Shown: in pieces, positions 1 through 7,213 of the stretch
How the letters are laid out: every line of letters begins with the position of its first letter
Numbering within the stretch: the stretch's first letter is position 1
NCBI GenBank assembly: GCA_049976725.1
Contig: JBMFHR010000016.1
Location: 1 to 21,473 of the forward strand
Direction: 5' to 3'
Origin: Conexivisphaera sp049976725
GTDB lineage: Archaea > Thermoproteota > Nitrososphaeria > Conexivisphaerales > Conexivisphaeraceae
Length of the DNA: 21,473 nt
Translations under genes and position numbers: made by a program
The notes under the pieces: model-generated
What the model was told of the DNA's origin: nothing
Database searches by the model: none
What the model saw: the letters and a program-made list of their open reading frames with translations, nothing else

Positions 1-30
1 AGCCCCCGGACCAAGTGGCCTCATCGTTGC

Positions 31-246
31 TCAGCGTGCGACATCCACGCTCGCCCCCAGCTCAGTCCCATCCACCGCCACAACCTCCTCCCCCTCGGAG
101 GAACCGATCCGGGCATGGACGAGACAGCCCTGGTCCAGTCGAGCACCGATGCGTGCGGTGCGCCCCAGCTCCTCGGCCATCTCCCAGGATGAGAGCCCCG
201 CCACGCGGAGCAGGGCTGCGCGCCTCTTCCTAGGTGGGGATTTCAT
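31..246 (-). CDS. Doubtful small protein, possibly winged-helix-like
   Basis: A 71-residue minus-strand frame with an ATG start directly after an in-frame TGA. Residues about 18-60 (GLSSWEMAEELGRTARIGAR and following) could be read as helix-turn-helix plus a beta wing, as in small MarR/ArsR-like winged-helix regulators. This is a pattern impression only. Against it: no Shine-Dalgarno sequence and no AT-rich promoter lie upstream, the short length is expected by chance at this G+C content, and no neighbour supports a function. It may also be a remnant of a longer gene. Confidence 0.25.
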   Translation of the reverse strand: MKSPPRKRRAALLRVAGLSSWEMAEELGRTARIGARLDQGCLVHARIGSSEGEEVVAVDGTELGASVDVAR

Positions 247-318
247 TCAGCCCGAACGCGCCGGCGGCGCGGATCGCCTCCGCTGGCTTTCCGATCGGAC
301 CAGCGAGCGTGGGGCCGT

Positions 319-335
319 GGGGGCGGTCCGCCCCC
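319..335. repeat. Perfect 17-bp G/C palindrome
   Basis: An 8-bp arm GGGGGCGG, one central T, then CCGCCCCC, followed by AAAA. As RNA it would fold as a 7-bp all-G/C stem with a 3-nt loop. It lies about 90 bp before porG and about 50 bp before the candidate TATA element. It could end an upstream transcript or be an operator. The sequence does not decide. Confidence 0.55.
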
Positions 336-383
336 AAAACCTTCACTCGAGGTCCTTATCTGGCCAAAGGGTAAGGCGCAACG

Positions 384-393
384 CTTAACAAAT
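384..393 (+). promoter_or_regulatory. Candidate TATA element for the por operon
   Basis: CTTAACAAAT is the most AT-rich block in the otherwise G/C-rich leader. Its centre is about 35 bp before the porG TTG, which would give a short leader of roughly 10 nt. The match to an archaeal box A is moderate. Confidence 0.4.
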
Positions 394-423
394 CCCCGGT
401 TCGCCGCCCCCTCAGGACCCACG

Positions 424-984
424 TTGGTTTATTATGAGGTCAGGTTGCACGGGAGGGGTGGGCAGGGCGTAGTGCTCGCGGGCCGCCTGCTGGGGGAGGC
501 CCTCATGAACGCCGGGTACTACGCCCAGTCGTACCCCGAGTTCGGCGCCGAGAGGTCCGGCGCCCCCGTCACCGCATTCCTGAGGGCGTCCGACTCAATG
601 ATCGAGGTGCGCAGTCCTATAACCAGGCCGCACTACGTAGCAGTGATAGATCCCTACCTGTCCCTGGAGGGCAGCGTTGTGGAGGGGCTGCGCGAGGGCG
701 GCATGGTGGTGGCGAATGCCGCGATGGAGCCATCGAAGCTGAGGGACGTGCTGAAGCCGGGGGTTAACTGCAGGGTGGCGACGGTCAACGCGACCAAGAT
801 AGCGCTGAACGTGCTGGGTAGGAACAACCCGAACACGGCGGTCCTGGGGGCGCTCGCCGCCGCCACCGGGATAGTTCCGCTGGAGTTCCTCACGGACGCT
901 GCTATGAGGGTTTTCCCGGGCAGGGTCGGCGAGCTGAATGCCGAGGCCATAAGAAGGGGGGCCGCGGAGGTGGCGGTGGCGTGA
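424..984 (+). CDS. porG: Pyruvate/2-oxoacid:ferredoxin oxidoreductase, gamma subunit
   Basis: Gamma subunit of the four-subunit, CoA-acylating 2-oxoacid:ferredoxin oxidoreductase, which oxidatively decarboxylates pyruvate or a related 2-oxoacid in the cytosol and passes electrons to ferredoxin. The 186 residues match the usual length of a separate gamma chain. The family signature GRGGQG is at residues 10-15, followed by the typical YPEFGAERSGAP segment. The start is TTG at 424, which gives the expected short N-terminus before the first beta strand. It is the first gene of porGDAB and its TGA overlaps the porD GTG by 4 nt. The substrate cannot be fixed from sequence: pyruvate is the default, branched-chain 2-oxoacids are possible. 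Confidence 0.94.
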   Translation: MVYYEVRLHGRGGQGVVLAGRLLGEALMNAGYYAQSYPEFGAERSGAPVTAFLRASDSMIEVRSPITRPHYVAVIDPYLSLEGSVVEGLREGGMVVANAAMEPSKLRDVLKPGVNCRVATVNATKIALNVLGRNNPNTAVLGALAAATGIVPLEFLTDAAMRVFPGRVGELNAEAIRRGAAEVAVA

Positions 985-1310
985 GCGAGGGCGACGAGTC
1001 CGACATCAGGGCGAGGCCCAGGCTGGCCTTCCCGATAAACCCGGGCGGCTGGTACGAGGGAGGCTCGAGCACCGAGTACCTCACCCACGACTGGAGGCTG
1101 GAGAGGCCGGTCGTGAATCTGGACAAGTGCGTCGGCTGCCTCTACTGCTGGATATACTGTCCGGAGCCCGCTATAGTACCGCTCAGCCGGGATTCGAGGG
1201 GACCCAGCAAGGTGAGGGTGGACTACGATCACTGTAAGGGATGCGGCATATGCGCCCAAGTGTGCCCCACGAAGGCCATCGAGATGGTCCCGGAGGAGGT
1301 GGGCCATTGA
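981..1310 (+). CDS. porD: 2-oxoacid:ferredoxin oxidoreductase, delta (ferredoxin-like) subunit
   Basis: Delta subunit carrying two [4Fe-4S] clusters that relay electrons from the catalytic alpha/beta core to external ferredoxin. The eight ligands are visible in 109 residues: C50, C53, C56, C60 (CVGCLYCWIYCP) and C85, C88, C91, C95 (CKGCGICAQVCP), the normal bacterial-ferredoxin arrangement. The first 45 residues form the extension usual for PorD. The GTG start at 981 overlaps the porG stop as GTGA, and its own TGA overlaps the porA TTG as TTGA, so translation is probably coupled through the operon. Confidence 0.95.
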   Translation: MSEGDESDIRARPRLAFPINPGGWYEGGSSTEYLTHDWRLERPVVNLDKCVGCLYCWIYCPEPAIVPLSRDSRGPSKVRVDYDHCKGCGICAQVCPTKAIEMVPEEVGH

Positions 1311-2497
1311 CCGAGGTCCAGCAGAGGGTGGAGAGTAGGAAGGTCTTCCTGACCGGGGACGACGCGGTGGCGCACGCGGCCAGGCAGTCCAAGGTGGACC
1401 TGGTGGCGGCCTACCCGATAACGCCCCAGACCGTGATAGTTGAGAGGATAGCGGAGTTCGCGGCCAACGGCGAGTTCGAGGGGGAGTTCGTGCCGGTCGA
1501 GTCGGAGCACAGCGCCATGAGCGCGTGCATAGGCGGTGCCCTGGCCGGGGCCAGGGTCTTCACCGCGACCGCCAGTCAGGGACTAGCCCTGATGCACGAG
1601 ATGCTCTACGCGGCCAGCGGGCTCAGGCTCCCCATAGTAATGGCGGTCGCTAACAGGGCCCTCAACTCGCCGCTCAACATACACAACGACCACAGCGACA
1701 TCATGGGATCCAGGGACAGCGGCTGGATACTCCTGTTCGCCGAGAACGCCGAGGAGGCGTACGACCGCGTGATACAGGCCTTCAGGATCTCCGAGGCCGT
1801 CAACCTGCCCGTGGCGGTGAACCTAGACGGCTTCACGCTAACGCACTCCGCGGAGGTCGTGCGCATGCTCCCCGACGACGCCGTGGCGGCGTTCGTGGGG
1901 AGGCCCCCGCGCAGGAGCACGCTGCTCGACAGCGTGCCCAAGAGCTTCGGCATGATGGCGCTCCCCGACACGTACCAGTTCTTCAAGGAGGATCAGATGC
2001 GCGCCATGGAGGAGTCCCCCCGCTCCATAAGGCAGATCGAGGAGGAGTACCGGAACCTGACGGGGAGGAGATACGGGCCGGTCAAGGGGTTCAACTCGGA
2101 GGACGCCGAGGCGGTGATGGTGATGCTGGGAAGCTACGCTGGGACTGCCAGGGCGGCCGCGGCCGCCCTCAGGTCCGAGGGAGTCAAGGTGGGCGTGGTG
2201 AGCCTCGGGTGGTACAGGCCGTTCCCGGCCGAGGAGCTCCTGAGGGCGGTGGAGGGGGCCAGGACGCTCCTGGTGATGGACCGGTCCCTGAGCTACGGCG
2301 CCGGAGCGCACCCCCTGGCCTCCGACGTGATCGCGGCGCTCTACAGGGCCGGCGAGCGGAAGAGGGTGATCAGCGTGGCGTACGGGCTGGGGGGCAGGTG
2401 GTTCACGGAAGACGACGCGAGGCGCCTGTTCGAGTACGCCCTCAGGCCGGGGCCGGACTTCGAGTCCTTCCTCTACTACGGGGGTGACAGCAGGTGA
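1307..2497 (+). CDS. porA: 2-oxoacid:ferredoxin oxidoreductase, alpha subunit
   Basis: Alpha subunit, which with beta forms the thiamine-diphosphate site. The 396 residues are the normal length. The hallmark YPITPQT is at residues 36-42, and the pyrimidine-binding region GALAGARVFTATASQGLALM follows. I place the start at TTG 1307, inside the porD stop (TTGA overlap). A strong Shine-Dalgarno run GGAGGAGG lies at 1291-1299. The frame is open further upstream to an ATG at 1241, but that extension is out of register with the family and lies wholly inside porD. The porB GTG overlaps the stop by 4 nt. Confidence 0.95.
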   Translation: MTEVQQRVESRKVFLTGDDAVAHAARQSKVDLVAAYPITPQTVIVERIAEFAANGEFEGEFVPVESEHSAMSACIGGALAGARVFTATASQGLALMHEMLYAASGLRLPIVMAVANRALNSPLNIHNDHSDIMGSRDSGWILLFAENAEEAYDRVIQAFRISEAVNLPVAVNLDGFTLTHSAEVVRMLPDDAVAAFVGRPPRRSTLLDSVPKSFGMMALPDTYQFFKEDQMRAMEESPRSIRQIEEEYRNLTGRRYGPVKGFNSEDAEAVMVMLGSYAGTARAAAAALRSEGVKVGVVSLGWYRPFPAEELLRAVEGARTLLVMDRSLSYGAGAHPLASDVIAALYRAGERKRVISVAYGLGGRWFTEDDARRLFEYALRPGPDFESFLYYGGDSR

Positions 2498-3447
2498 GCT
2501 CCGAGCAGGGGAGCGCGCAGGTGCGCAGCCTGTTCGAGATAGAGCGCAGGGAGAGGCTCGCGCCCGGGCACAGGGCGTGCGCCGGGTGCGGCCCCATGAT
2601 AGCGGTCCGCCAGGTGCTGCAGGCGCTCCAGGAGGACCCTGTGGTCGTCAACGCCACCGGGTGCGTCGAGGTAGTCACCAGCGTCTATCCGGAGACGGCA
2701 TGGATGGTGCCCTGGGCCCACGTCGCGTTCGAGAACTCGGCGGCCGTCGCGTCGGGCATCGAGGCCGCCATGAGGTCGCTGAGGAGGAGGGGTGAGCTGG
2801 ACAAGGAGAGGCCCGTCGTCGTCTTCGCCGGCGACGGAGGCACCTTCGACATAGGCATACAGGCGCTGTCCGGCGCGCTGGAGAGGGGCCACCGCATGCT
2901 CTACGTGTGCTACGATAACGAGGCCTACATGAACACAGGCATACAGAGGAGCGGCGCCACTCCGTACGGGGCCTGGACCACTACGAGCCCTTACGGCAAG
3001 ATCTGGCCCGGGAAGACCGAGAGGAAGAAGGACATAGTGGGCATAGTCGTCGCGCACGGCGTGCCGTACGCCGCGACCGCATCGATATCGCACTGGAAGG
3101 ACCTCATGACCAAGGTCAGGAAGGCCATGAGCTACGATGGGCCCACGTTCCTCCACGTCTACGCGCCCTGCAACAGGGGCTGGAGGTTCGACCCCGCGCT
3201 GACCGTGGAGGTCGCCAAGAGGGCTGTGGAGACCAGGTTCTTCCCGCTGTACGAGGTGGAGAAGGGCCGCTACAGGATAACGCTGCCCGTCACCAAGCCG
3301 AGGCCCCTGGAGGACTTCCTGTCCATCCAGGGGAGGTTCAGGCACCTGCTCCTCCCGCAGTACAAGGAAGCGCTGGAGAGCCTCAAGAGGATGGTGGAGG
3401 AGCAGTGGGAGGCGCTGAACAGGCTGGCGGCGTCCTCGGGAAGCTGA
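2494..3447 (+). CDS. porB: 2-oxoacid:ferredoxin oxidoreductase, beta subunit
   Basis: Beta subunit, binding thiamine diphosphate and one proximal [4Fe-4S] cluster. In 317 residues I see the cluster cysteines C29 and C32 (RACAGCGP), C57 (NATGCVEV) and a further Cys in VYAPCNRGW near residue 230. The TPP/Mg motif runs from GDGGTFDIG (113-121) to YDNEAYMNTG (140-149). The order gamma-delta-alpha-beta is a common archaeal one. The GTG start at 2494 overlaps the porA stop (GTGA). The 3' end is overlapped by the endonuclease V frame. Confidence 0.95.
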   Translation: MSSEQGSAQVRSLFEIERRERLAPGHRACAGCGPMIAVRQVLQALQEDPVVVNATGCVEVVTSVYPETAWMVPWAHVAFENSAAVASGIEAAMRSLRRRGELDKERPVVVFAGDGGTFDIGIQALSGALERGHRMLYVCYDNEAYMNTGIQRSGATPYGAWTTTSPYGKIWPGKTERKKDIVGIVVAHGVPYAATASISHWKDLMTKVRKAMSYDGPTFLHVYAPCNRGWRFDPALTVEVAKRAVETRFFPLYEVEKGRYRITLPVTKPRPLEDFLSIQGRFRHLLLPQYKEALESLKRMVEEQWEALNRLAASSGS

Positions 3448-4076
3448 AGTTCTCCGTTGAGAGGGCCAGGACGGCGCAACTCCTGCTCTCATCCCGCGTG
3501 ACGGTGGAGCGCGGGCCCGTGCCTGGAATAAGGCTCGTCGCGGGGCTCGACGTGGCGTACGCGCGCGGCCGCGCCTACGGCGCGGCCGCGCTGGTCGACG
3601 TGGAGGGTCCCCGCGTCCTGGAGCGCGCCGTGTCGTGGGTGGAGGAGAGGGTCCCCTACATTCCGGGGTTCCTGGCGTTCCGCGAGGTCGGGCCGATGGT
3701 GTCCGTCATCAGGAGGCTGAGCGAGAGGCCCGACGCTCTCATGGTCAACGGCCACGGAATCGCTCACCCCAGGAGGTTCGGCCTGGCATCCCACCTGGGC
3801 GTGGTCCTGGGGCTCCGCAGCATCGGGGTCGCCAGGAGGAGGCTCGTGGGGGAGGAGGTGGGGCAGTCGCTGATTCTGGAGGGCGAGGAGGTCGCCAGGG
3901 TGCTGAGGAGCGGGAGGCTGAAGATCTACGTGAGCGTGGGACACCTGATCTCGCTGGAGGAGGCGGTCAGGCTCGTGGAGGCCACGCTTGTATCGGAGGG
4001 TAAGCTGCCCCTGCCGGTGCAGGAGGCGCACGAGGCGGCGACCGAGGCGGCCCGGTCCCTCAGCGGGGACGAATGA
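3405..4076 (+). CDS. nfi: Endonuclease V with two altered active-site positions
   Basis: Endonuclease V normally cuts DNA or RNA one base 3' of inosine. The family is clear from YIPGFLAFRE (85-94), HGIAHPRRFG (117-126), SIGVARRRL and YVSVGH (175-180). Against the Thermotoga maritima enzyme as I remember it, D43 corresponds to D49, E89 to E94, H116 to H121 and H214 to H180. The metal-binding D110 is Asn here (N115) and K139 is Arg (R144). Activity is therefore uncertain. I use GTG 3405, which has GGAGG four bases upstream and overlaps porB by 43 nt. A CTG at 3444 overlaps the porB stop as CTGA, would fit the operon's 4-nt pattern and would remove 13 non-conserved residues. The 3' end overlaps the convergent next gene by 17 nt. 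Confidence 0.88.
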   Translation: MGGAEQAGGVLGKLKFSVERARTAQLLLSSRVTVERGPVPGIRLVAGLDVAYARGRAYGAAALVDVEGPRVLERAVSWVEERVPYIPGFLAFREVGPMVSVIRRLSERPDALMVNGHGIAHPRRFGLASHLGVVLGLRSIGVARRRLVGEEVGQSLILEGEEVARVLRSGRLKIYVSVGHLISLEEAVRLVEATLVSEGKLPLPVQEAHEAATEAARSLSGDE

Positions 4077-4845
4077 CGATGCCGTCCCCCTCGGCCACGA
4101 AGTACGACGCCGCGAAGTTCCCCTCCCTGATGGCGAGCTCCAGGTGGCCCTCGGAGTTCACGAGCACCGCGACCTCGCCCTTCCCCACGTCGGAGTAGCT
4201 CCTGACGCGCTTCCCTGGGACGCGGCGCCCAGCGGGCAACTCGACCTCGAGGGGGGTCCCCGGGGGCCACGGCGGGTCCCCGGTGAAGTCCGTGAAAGCG
4301 TTGCCGAACCTGTCGACGTAGACCACGCTGCACCTCAGGGCGTTCCCCTCGAGGGATGCCGCGCCGAGATCCAGCCAGACGGAGATTGTGGCTGGCGGGC
4401 CCAGCGACCCGGGATCCGCGCCCCTGACTATCATGGCGGCCGCTGGCGCGAACAGGTCCCTCCCGTGGAAAGTGCTCGAGGCGCTGGGCGAGAGGGCGCT
4501 TATATCGATGACGCGCTCCACCCCGTCCTCGCGCGCGGCCAGCGTGAGGAGCCCGTTGTCGGGGCCGATGAAGTAGTAGTTGCGGCCCACTATCAGCAGG
4601 GCCTTCCTCGAGGATCCCACGCCGGGATCCACCACCCCCACGAAGACCGTCCCCACGGGGAACCACTTGTAGGCCTTCCAGAGCAGGAAGGCGCCGCGCC
4701 GCACGTTGAATGGGGGCACCTCGTGGGACAGGTCGACGATCGTCGCCGTCGGCGACATGCGGGCTATTATTCCCTTCATGCTGGCCACGAAGTAGTCGGA
4801 CGTCCCGAAGTCCGTCAGCAGGACGATCAAGCCGGAGGGCCTCAC
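4060..4845 (-). CDS. SAM hydroxide adenosyltransferase (DUF62 / SAM hydrolase)
   Basis: Member of the fluorinase-like family that hydrolyses S-adenosylmethionine to adenosine and methionine using an activated water. The family triad, D68/R75/H127 in the Pyrococcus protein as I recall it, is present at the same spacing: D73 and R80 in DPGVGSSR and H127 in FHGRDLFAP. The N-terminal TDFG (11-14), GPDNG (94-98) and the C-terminal DRFGNAFTDF are also typical. The 261 residues are full length. The start is GTG 4845; a TTG five codons in would also work. The physiological role of the family is unsettled. The gene is convergent with endonuclease V and divergent from moeA. Confidence 0.9.
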   Translation of the reverse strand: MRPSGLIVLLTDFGTSDYFVASMKGIIARMSPTATIVDLSHEVPPFNVRRGAFLLWKAYKWFPVGTVFVGVVDPGVGSSRKALLIVGRNYYFIGPDNGLLTLAAREDGVERVIDISALSPSASSTFHGRDLFAPAAAMIVRGADPGSLGPPATISVWLDLGAASLEGNALRCSVVYVDRFGNAFTDFTGDPPWPPGTPLEVELPAGRRVPGKRVRSYSDVGKGEVAVLVNSEGHLELAIREGNFAASYFVAEGDGIVIRPR

Positions 4846-4870
4846 GCGGAGACTCGGGCCGCGTTCCCTC

Positions 4871-4884
4871 AGTTATCCTTTTCT
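4871..4884 (-). promoter_or_regulatory. Candidate promoter between the SAM hydrolase gene and moeA
   Basis: On the minus strand the block reads AGAAAAGGATAACT, centred about 32 bp before the SAM-hydrolase GTG (4845). It is the only AT-rich patch in the 62-bp gap between two divergent starts, so it may serve both directions. For moeA the spacing to GTG 4908 is about 30 bp. The matches to a TATA box are modest. Confidence 0.4.
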
Positions 4885-4907
4885 CGCTCGGGCGGCGGAG
4901 GTTAGTC

Positions 4908-6122
4908 GTGCTGAGCGTGGGTGAGGGAGTGGAGCGCGTCTCCCGCTGCCTCAGGCCGGTGCCCGTCGGCGGGGAGGTCAGCGTCTGGGAGGCCCCCGGC
5001 ATGGTGCTGGGGGAGGACATGAGGGCCCCCGACGACTACCCGCCGTTGCCCAAGGCCGAGTACGACGGGTACGCGATCAGGTCCGCCGAGGCGCCCGGCG
5101 AGTTCAGGATAGCGGGGAACGCGCCGCTTGGCACGCGCGCGCCGAGCGTCGGCCCCCGGGAGGCGCTCTACGTCACGACCGGCGCGTACCTCCCGGGCGA
5201 CTTGGACGCCGTCATACCACAGGAGGAGGCGGAGGTACTCGAAAGGGAGGGCTCAAGGTACCTGAGGGTTGAGCGGCGCGTCGAGCGGTGGAGTTACGTG
5301 GATCCTCCCGGCTACCACGCGAGGAGGGGGGATCTGTTGATCCCCCGGGGGAGGGTCCTCACGCGCCTCGACGTGGTCGCCCTGGCCAGCCTGGGCGTGG
5401 ACCGCGTGCGCGTCAGGAGGCGCGTGAGGGTCAGCTCGCTGAGCGTCGGCTCGGAGCTCTCGGGGGACAGGGGCACCGCGCCCTCGGAGCTGTTGCGCGG
5501 CGGGATGACCCCCGAGTCGAACTCCCTGCTCCTCGAGTGGTACCTGAGGAGCAGGGCGCCGTTCGCGGAACTCGTGAGCTCCAAGGTGCTGCCGGACGAT
5601 CCGGCCGCGATATCGAGGGAGGCCGAGGAGGCCCTGGACGGGTCCGACGTCCTGGTCACGTTCGGCGGCAGCGGCCCCAGCTCGATAGATTTCACCAGGC
5701 GGCTCGTCGAGTCAGCTGACTGCTCCGCCGGCGACTTCAGGATGAAGCCCGGGAAGCCCGCGAAGATCGCCGCGAGGGACGGCAAGCTCATCGCGGTGCT
5801 GCCGGGCCACCCCCTCGCGTCGCTCCACGCGCTCACGCGGCTGCTGGACCCGCTCATGCACGATATCGCGGGTACCGAGCGCGCCCCCTGGCCATCCAGG
5901 AGCGCCGTCCTGTCGGACGAGCTGCCCGAGAGGAGGATCGGCTTCTCCCAACAGTACCTGATCAGGCTCTCCAGGTCGGCCGAGGGGTACGCCGCCCACG
6001 TGGTGTACAGGCACGGGACGGGCGTGACGTCCAAGCTGGCGGGCGTGGACGCCCTGCTGAACCTGGAAGAGGACGAGGCGCCGCGCAGCGGGGATGTGGT
6101 GGAGGTGGCGCTCGTCCTCTAG
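4908..6122 (+). CDS. moeA: Molybdopterin molybdenumtransferase MoeA
   Basis: MoeA inserts molybdate or tungstate into adenylylated molybdopterin, the last common step of Mo/W cofactor synthesis. The 404 residues include EYDGYAI (51-57, matching the conserved DGYA loop), the MoCF-domain glycines FGGSG (252-256) with a following Asp (SSIDF), MKPGKP (279-284) and LPGHPLAS near residue 300. All are normal for a full-length MoeA. I start at GTG 4908, which has GGAGGT five bases upstream. The frame is open further upstream, but that part is Ser/Arg-rich and antisense to the SAM hydrolase. The 3' end overlaps the next gene's stop in a shared CTAG. Confidence 0.93.
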   Translation: MLSVGEGVERVSRCLRPVPVGGEVSVWEAPGMVLGEDMRAPDDYPPLPKAEYDGYAIRSAEAPGEFRIAGNAPLGTRAPSVGPREALYVTTGAYLPGDLDAVIPQEEAEVLEREGSRYLRVERRVERWSYVDPPGYHARRGDLLIPRGRVLTRLDVVALASLGVDRVRVRRRVRVSSLSVGSELSGDRGTAPSELLRGGMTPESNSLLLEWYLRSRAPFAELVSSKVLPDDPAAISREAEEALDGSDVLVTFGGSGPSSIDFTRRLVESADCSAGDFRMKPGKPAKIAARDGKLIAVLPGHPLASLHALTRLLDPLMHDIAGTERAPWPSRSAVLSDELPERRIGFSQQYLIRLSRSAEGYAAHVVYRHGTGVTSKLAGVDALLNLEEDEAPRSGDVVEVALVL

Positions 6123-7138
6123 CGCCCGCGGCGGCCAACCTCCGCGATGAAGCTCTCCATTATCCCGCCGTCGCCCAGGGACGCCAGCTCCTCCCTGCTC
6201 CAGGAGCCGCCGGTGCAGATGCGCGGCAGGAGGATGTCCAGCACGTTCTCGCGGGAGAAGTGCACGATGCCGGAGGACACCCCTATCACGGGCTTCCCGT
6301 TGAGGTAGGCCAGCATGCTCATGGTCGTGGGCTTCACGGGGAAGCCGTAGATCACGAGCCTGGCGCCGGTCGCCAGTATGGCCCTGGGCGTCACGTCGGT
6401 CGGATCGACGCTCATCCCGCCCGTCACTATCACTAGGTCGTTCCTCGAGGCCGCCTCGGACACCGCAGCCGATATCGCGCGCTCGTCATCGGGCACTATG
6501 ACCTTGCCGGCCAGGCTGCACCCGTAGAGCTCGAGCTTCGGCCTGACGGCCCCCTCGGCCAGGTCCCTAACGCGCCCCTCGTACACCTCCGTGCCGGTGA
6601 CCACGAGCCACGCTCTGAGGCCGAGGGAAGGCTTCACGGACACTGAACCGCGCGCGATCCCCAGCGCGCGGGAGAAGTCCGCCCGGGGGACGTAGAGCGG
6701 TATCAGCTCGACTATCGCCACGAGGTCGCCGGCGGACACCCAGGATCCCCTGCGCCTGGACATGATGCGGAAGTCGGTGCTGGAGTTCACGGACTCCATT
6801 AGCCCTGGATCTATGGACAGGTAACCAGCCCTCGCCGCGTGGATGAACGCCTTGCCCTCGCCGGCGTAGCGGACCTCGACGCCCTCGCCGGCGACCGCCC
6901 TGGCCAGCCCGACGACCGCTTCGTCCTCCCACACGACGTCCGCGGGCCCGCTCCCGGGCTCGATCACCGCCACGTAGTCGTGGCCGGCCTCCTTGAGCGC
7001 CCTGAGGTGCGACTCAGTGATGACCTCGCCGCGCCTGACTATGGGCCCCTTCGCGGCCGCCGAGACCGCGGTGATGTCGTGCGCGGCACGCCTCCCCACG
7101 GCGTCCTCGGCCCTGAGTATCCTCCACCCCTCGACCAT
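6119..7138 (-). CDS. MoeA/Mog-like molybdopterin-binding protein
   Basis: A 339-residue protein with a MoeA-like N-terminal part (about 1-60, EDAVGRRAAHDIT then GPIVRRGEVIT) and a C-terminal MoCF/Mog fold (about 175-320: VVTGTEVYEGRV and VTGGMSVDPTDVTPRAI). This architecture is known in archaea and anaerobic bacteria as a 'molybdopterin-binding protein'; its exact reaction is not settled to my knowledge. A middle section (65-160) resembles neither part strongly. The ATG at 7138 has a TATA-like box about 29 bp upstream and no Shine-Dalgarno, so it is probably leaderless. Gene context ties it to Mo/W cofactor synthesis or delivery. Confidence 0.85.
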   Translation of the reverse strand: MVEGWRILRAEDAVGRRAAHDITAVSAAAKGPIVRRGEVITESHLRALKEAGHDYVAVIEPGSGPADVVWEDEAVVGLARAVAGEGVEVRYAGEGKAFIHAARAGYLSIDPGLMESVNSSTDFRIMSRRRGSWVSAGDLVAIVELIPLYVPRADFSRALGIARGSVSVKPSLGLRAWLVVTGTEVYEGRVRDLAEGAVRPKLELYGCSLAGKVIVPDDERAISAAVSEAASRNDLVIVTGGMSVDPTDVTPRAILATGARLVIYGFPVKPTTMSMLAYLNGKPVIGVSSGIVHFSRENVLDILLPRICTGGSWSREELASLGDGGIMESFIAEVGRRGR

Positions 7139-7160
7139 GCCCCGGGCTGAGGGGGAACCC

Positions 7161-7174
7161 CTATTAAGCTTAAC
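7161..7174 (-). promoter_or_regulatory. TATA-type promoter for the MoeA/Mog-like gene
   Basis: On the minus strand GTTAAGCTTAATAG is centred about 29 bp before ATG 7138, placing transcription start within a few bases of the start codon. It includes the palindrome TTAAGCTTAA. Confidence 0.6.
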
Positions 7175-7180
7175 GAACCC

Positions 7181-7205
7181 GATGATTTGGGGCCGTTACA
7201 TCATC
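7181..7205. repeat. Inverted repeat in the gap after moaA
   Basis: GATGAT (7181-7186) and ATCATC (7200-7205) are perfect inverted arms around a 13-nt centre, followed by an overlapping palindrome ATCTAGAT (7203-7210). They lie just beyond the moaA TAA and upstream of the next gene's promoter. They could be a transcript-end hairpin or an operator. No T-tract follows immediately. Confidence 0.4.
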
Positions 7206-7213
7206 TAGATTGT

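Larger units (their letters stand above)
1..423. other. Gene-poor left edge upstream of the por operon
   Basis: This stretch has no confidently coding gene. Its open frames are short. The plus-strand ones are rich in Pro, Arg and Ser as expected for random G+C-rich frames. It contains a perfect G/C palindrome (319-335), one doubtful minus-strand ORF (31-246) and an AT-rich promoter-like block (384-393) before porG. I looked for tRNA arms, box C/D motifs and repeats and saw none that hold up. Confidence 0.5.

Noticed and set aside
240..420. Possible tRNA or small RNA in the left gap
   Set aside because: The G/C stem is present, but there is no T-loop, anticodon arm or acceptor pairing, and no box C/D pair.
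1241..1306. Upstream extension of porA to ATG 1241
   Set aside because: The extra 22 residues lie wholly inside porD, have no family counterpart, and TTG 1307 has a strong Shine-Dalgarno and the operon's 4-nt overlap.
2476..3492. 338-residue minus-strand frame antisense to porB
   Set aside because: It lies opposite an unmistakable porB with TPP and Fe-S motifs and contains no recognisable domain.
3926..5020. 364-residue minus-strand frame over the SAM hydrolase and the moeA start
   Set aside because: It is frame-shifted against the conserved SAM hydroxide adenosyltransferase on the same strand, and the translation is Arg/Gly-rich without motifs.
7180..7210. Possible C/D box RNA (GATGAT and ATCATC near the moaA end)
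   Set aside because: The C-box consensus RTGATGA is not met and no D box lies at a suitable distance; a simple inverted repeat explains it.
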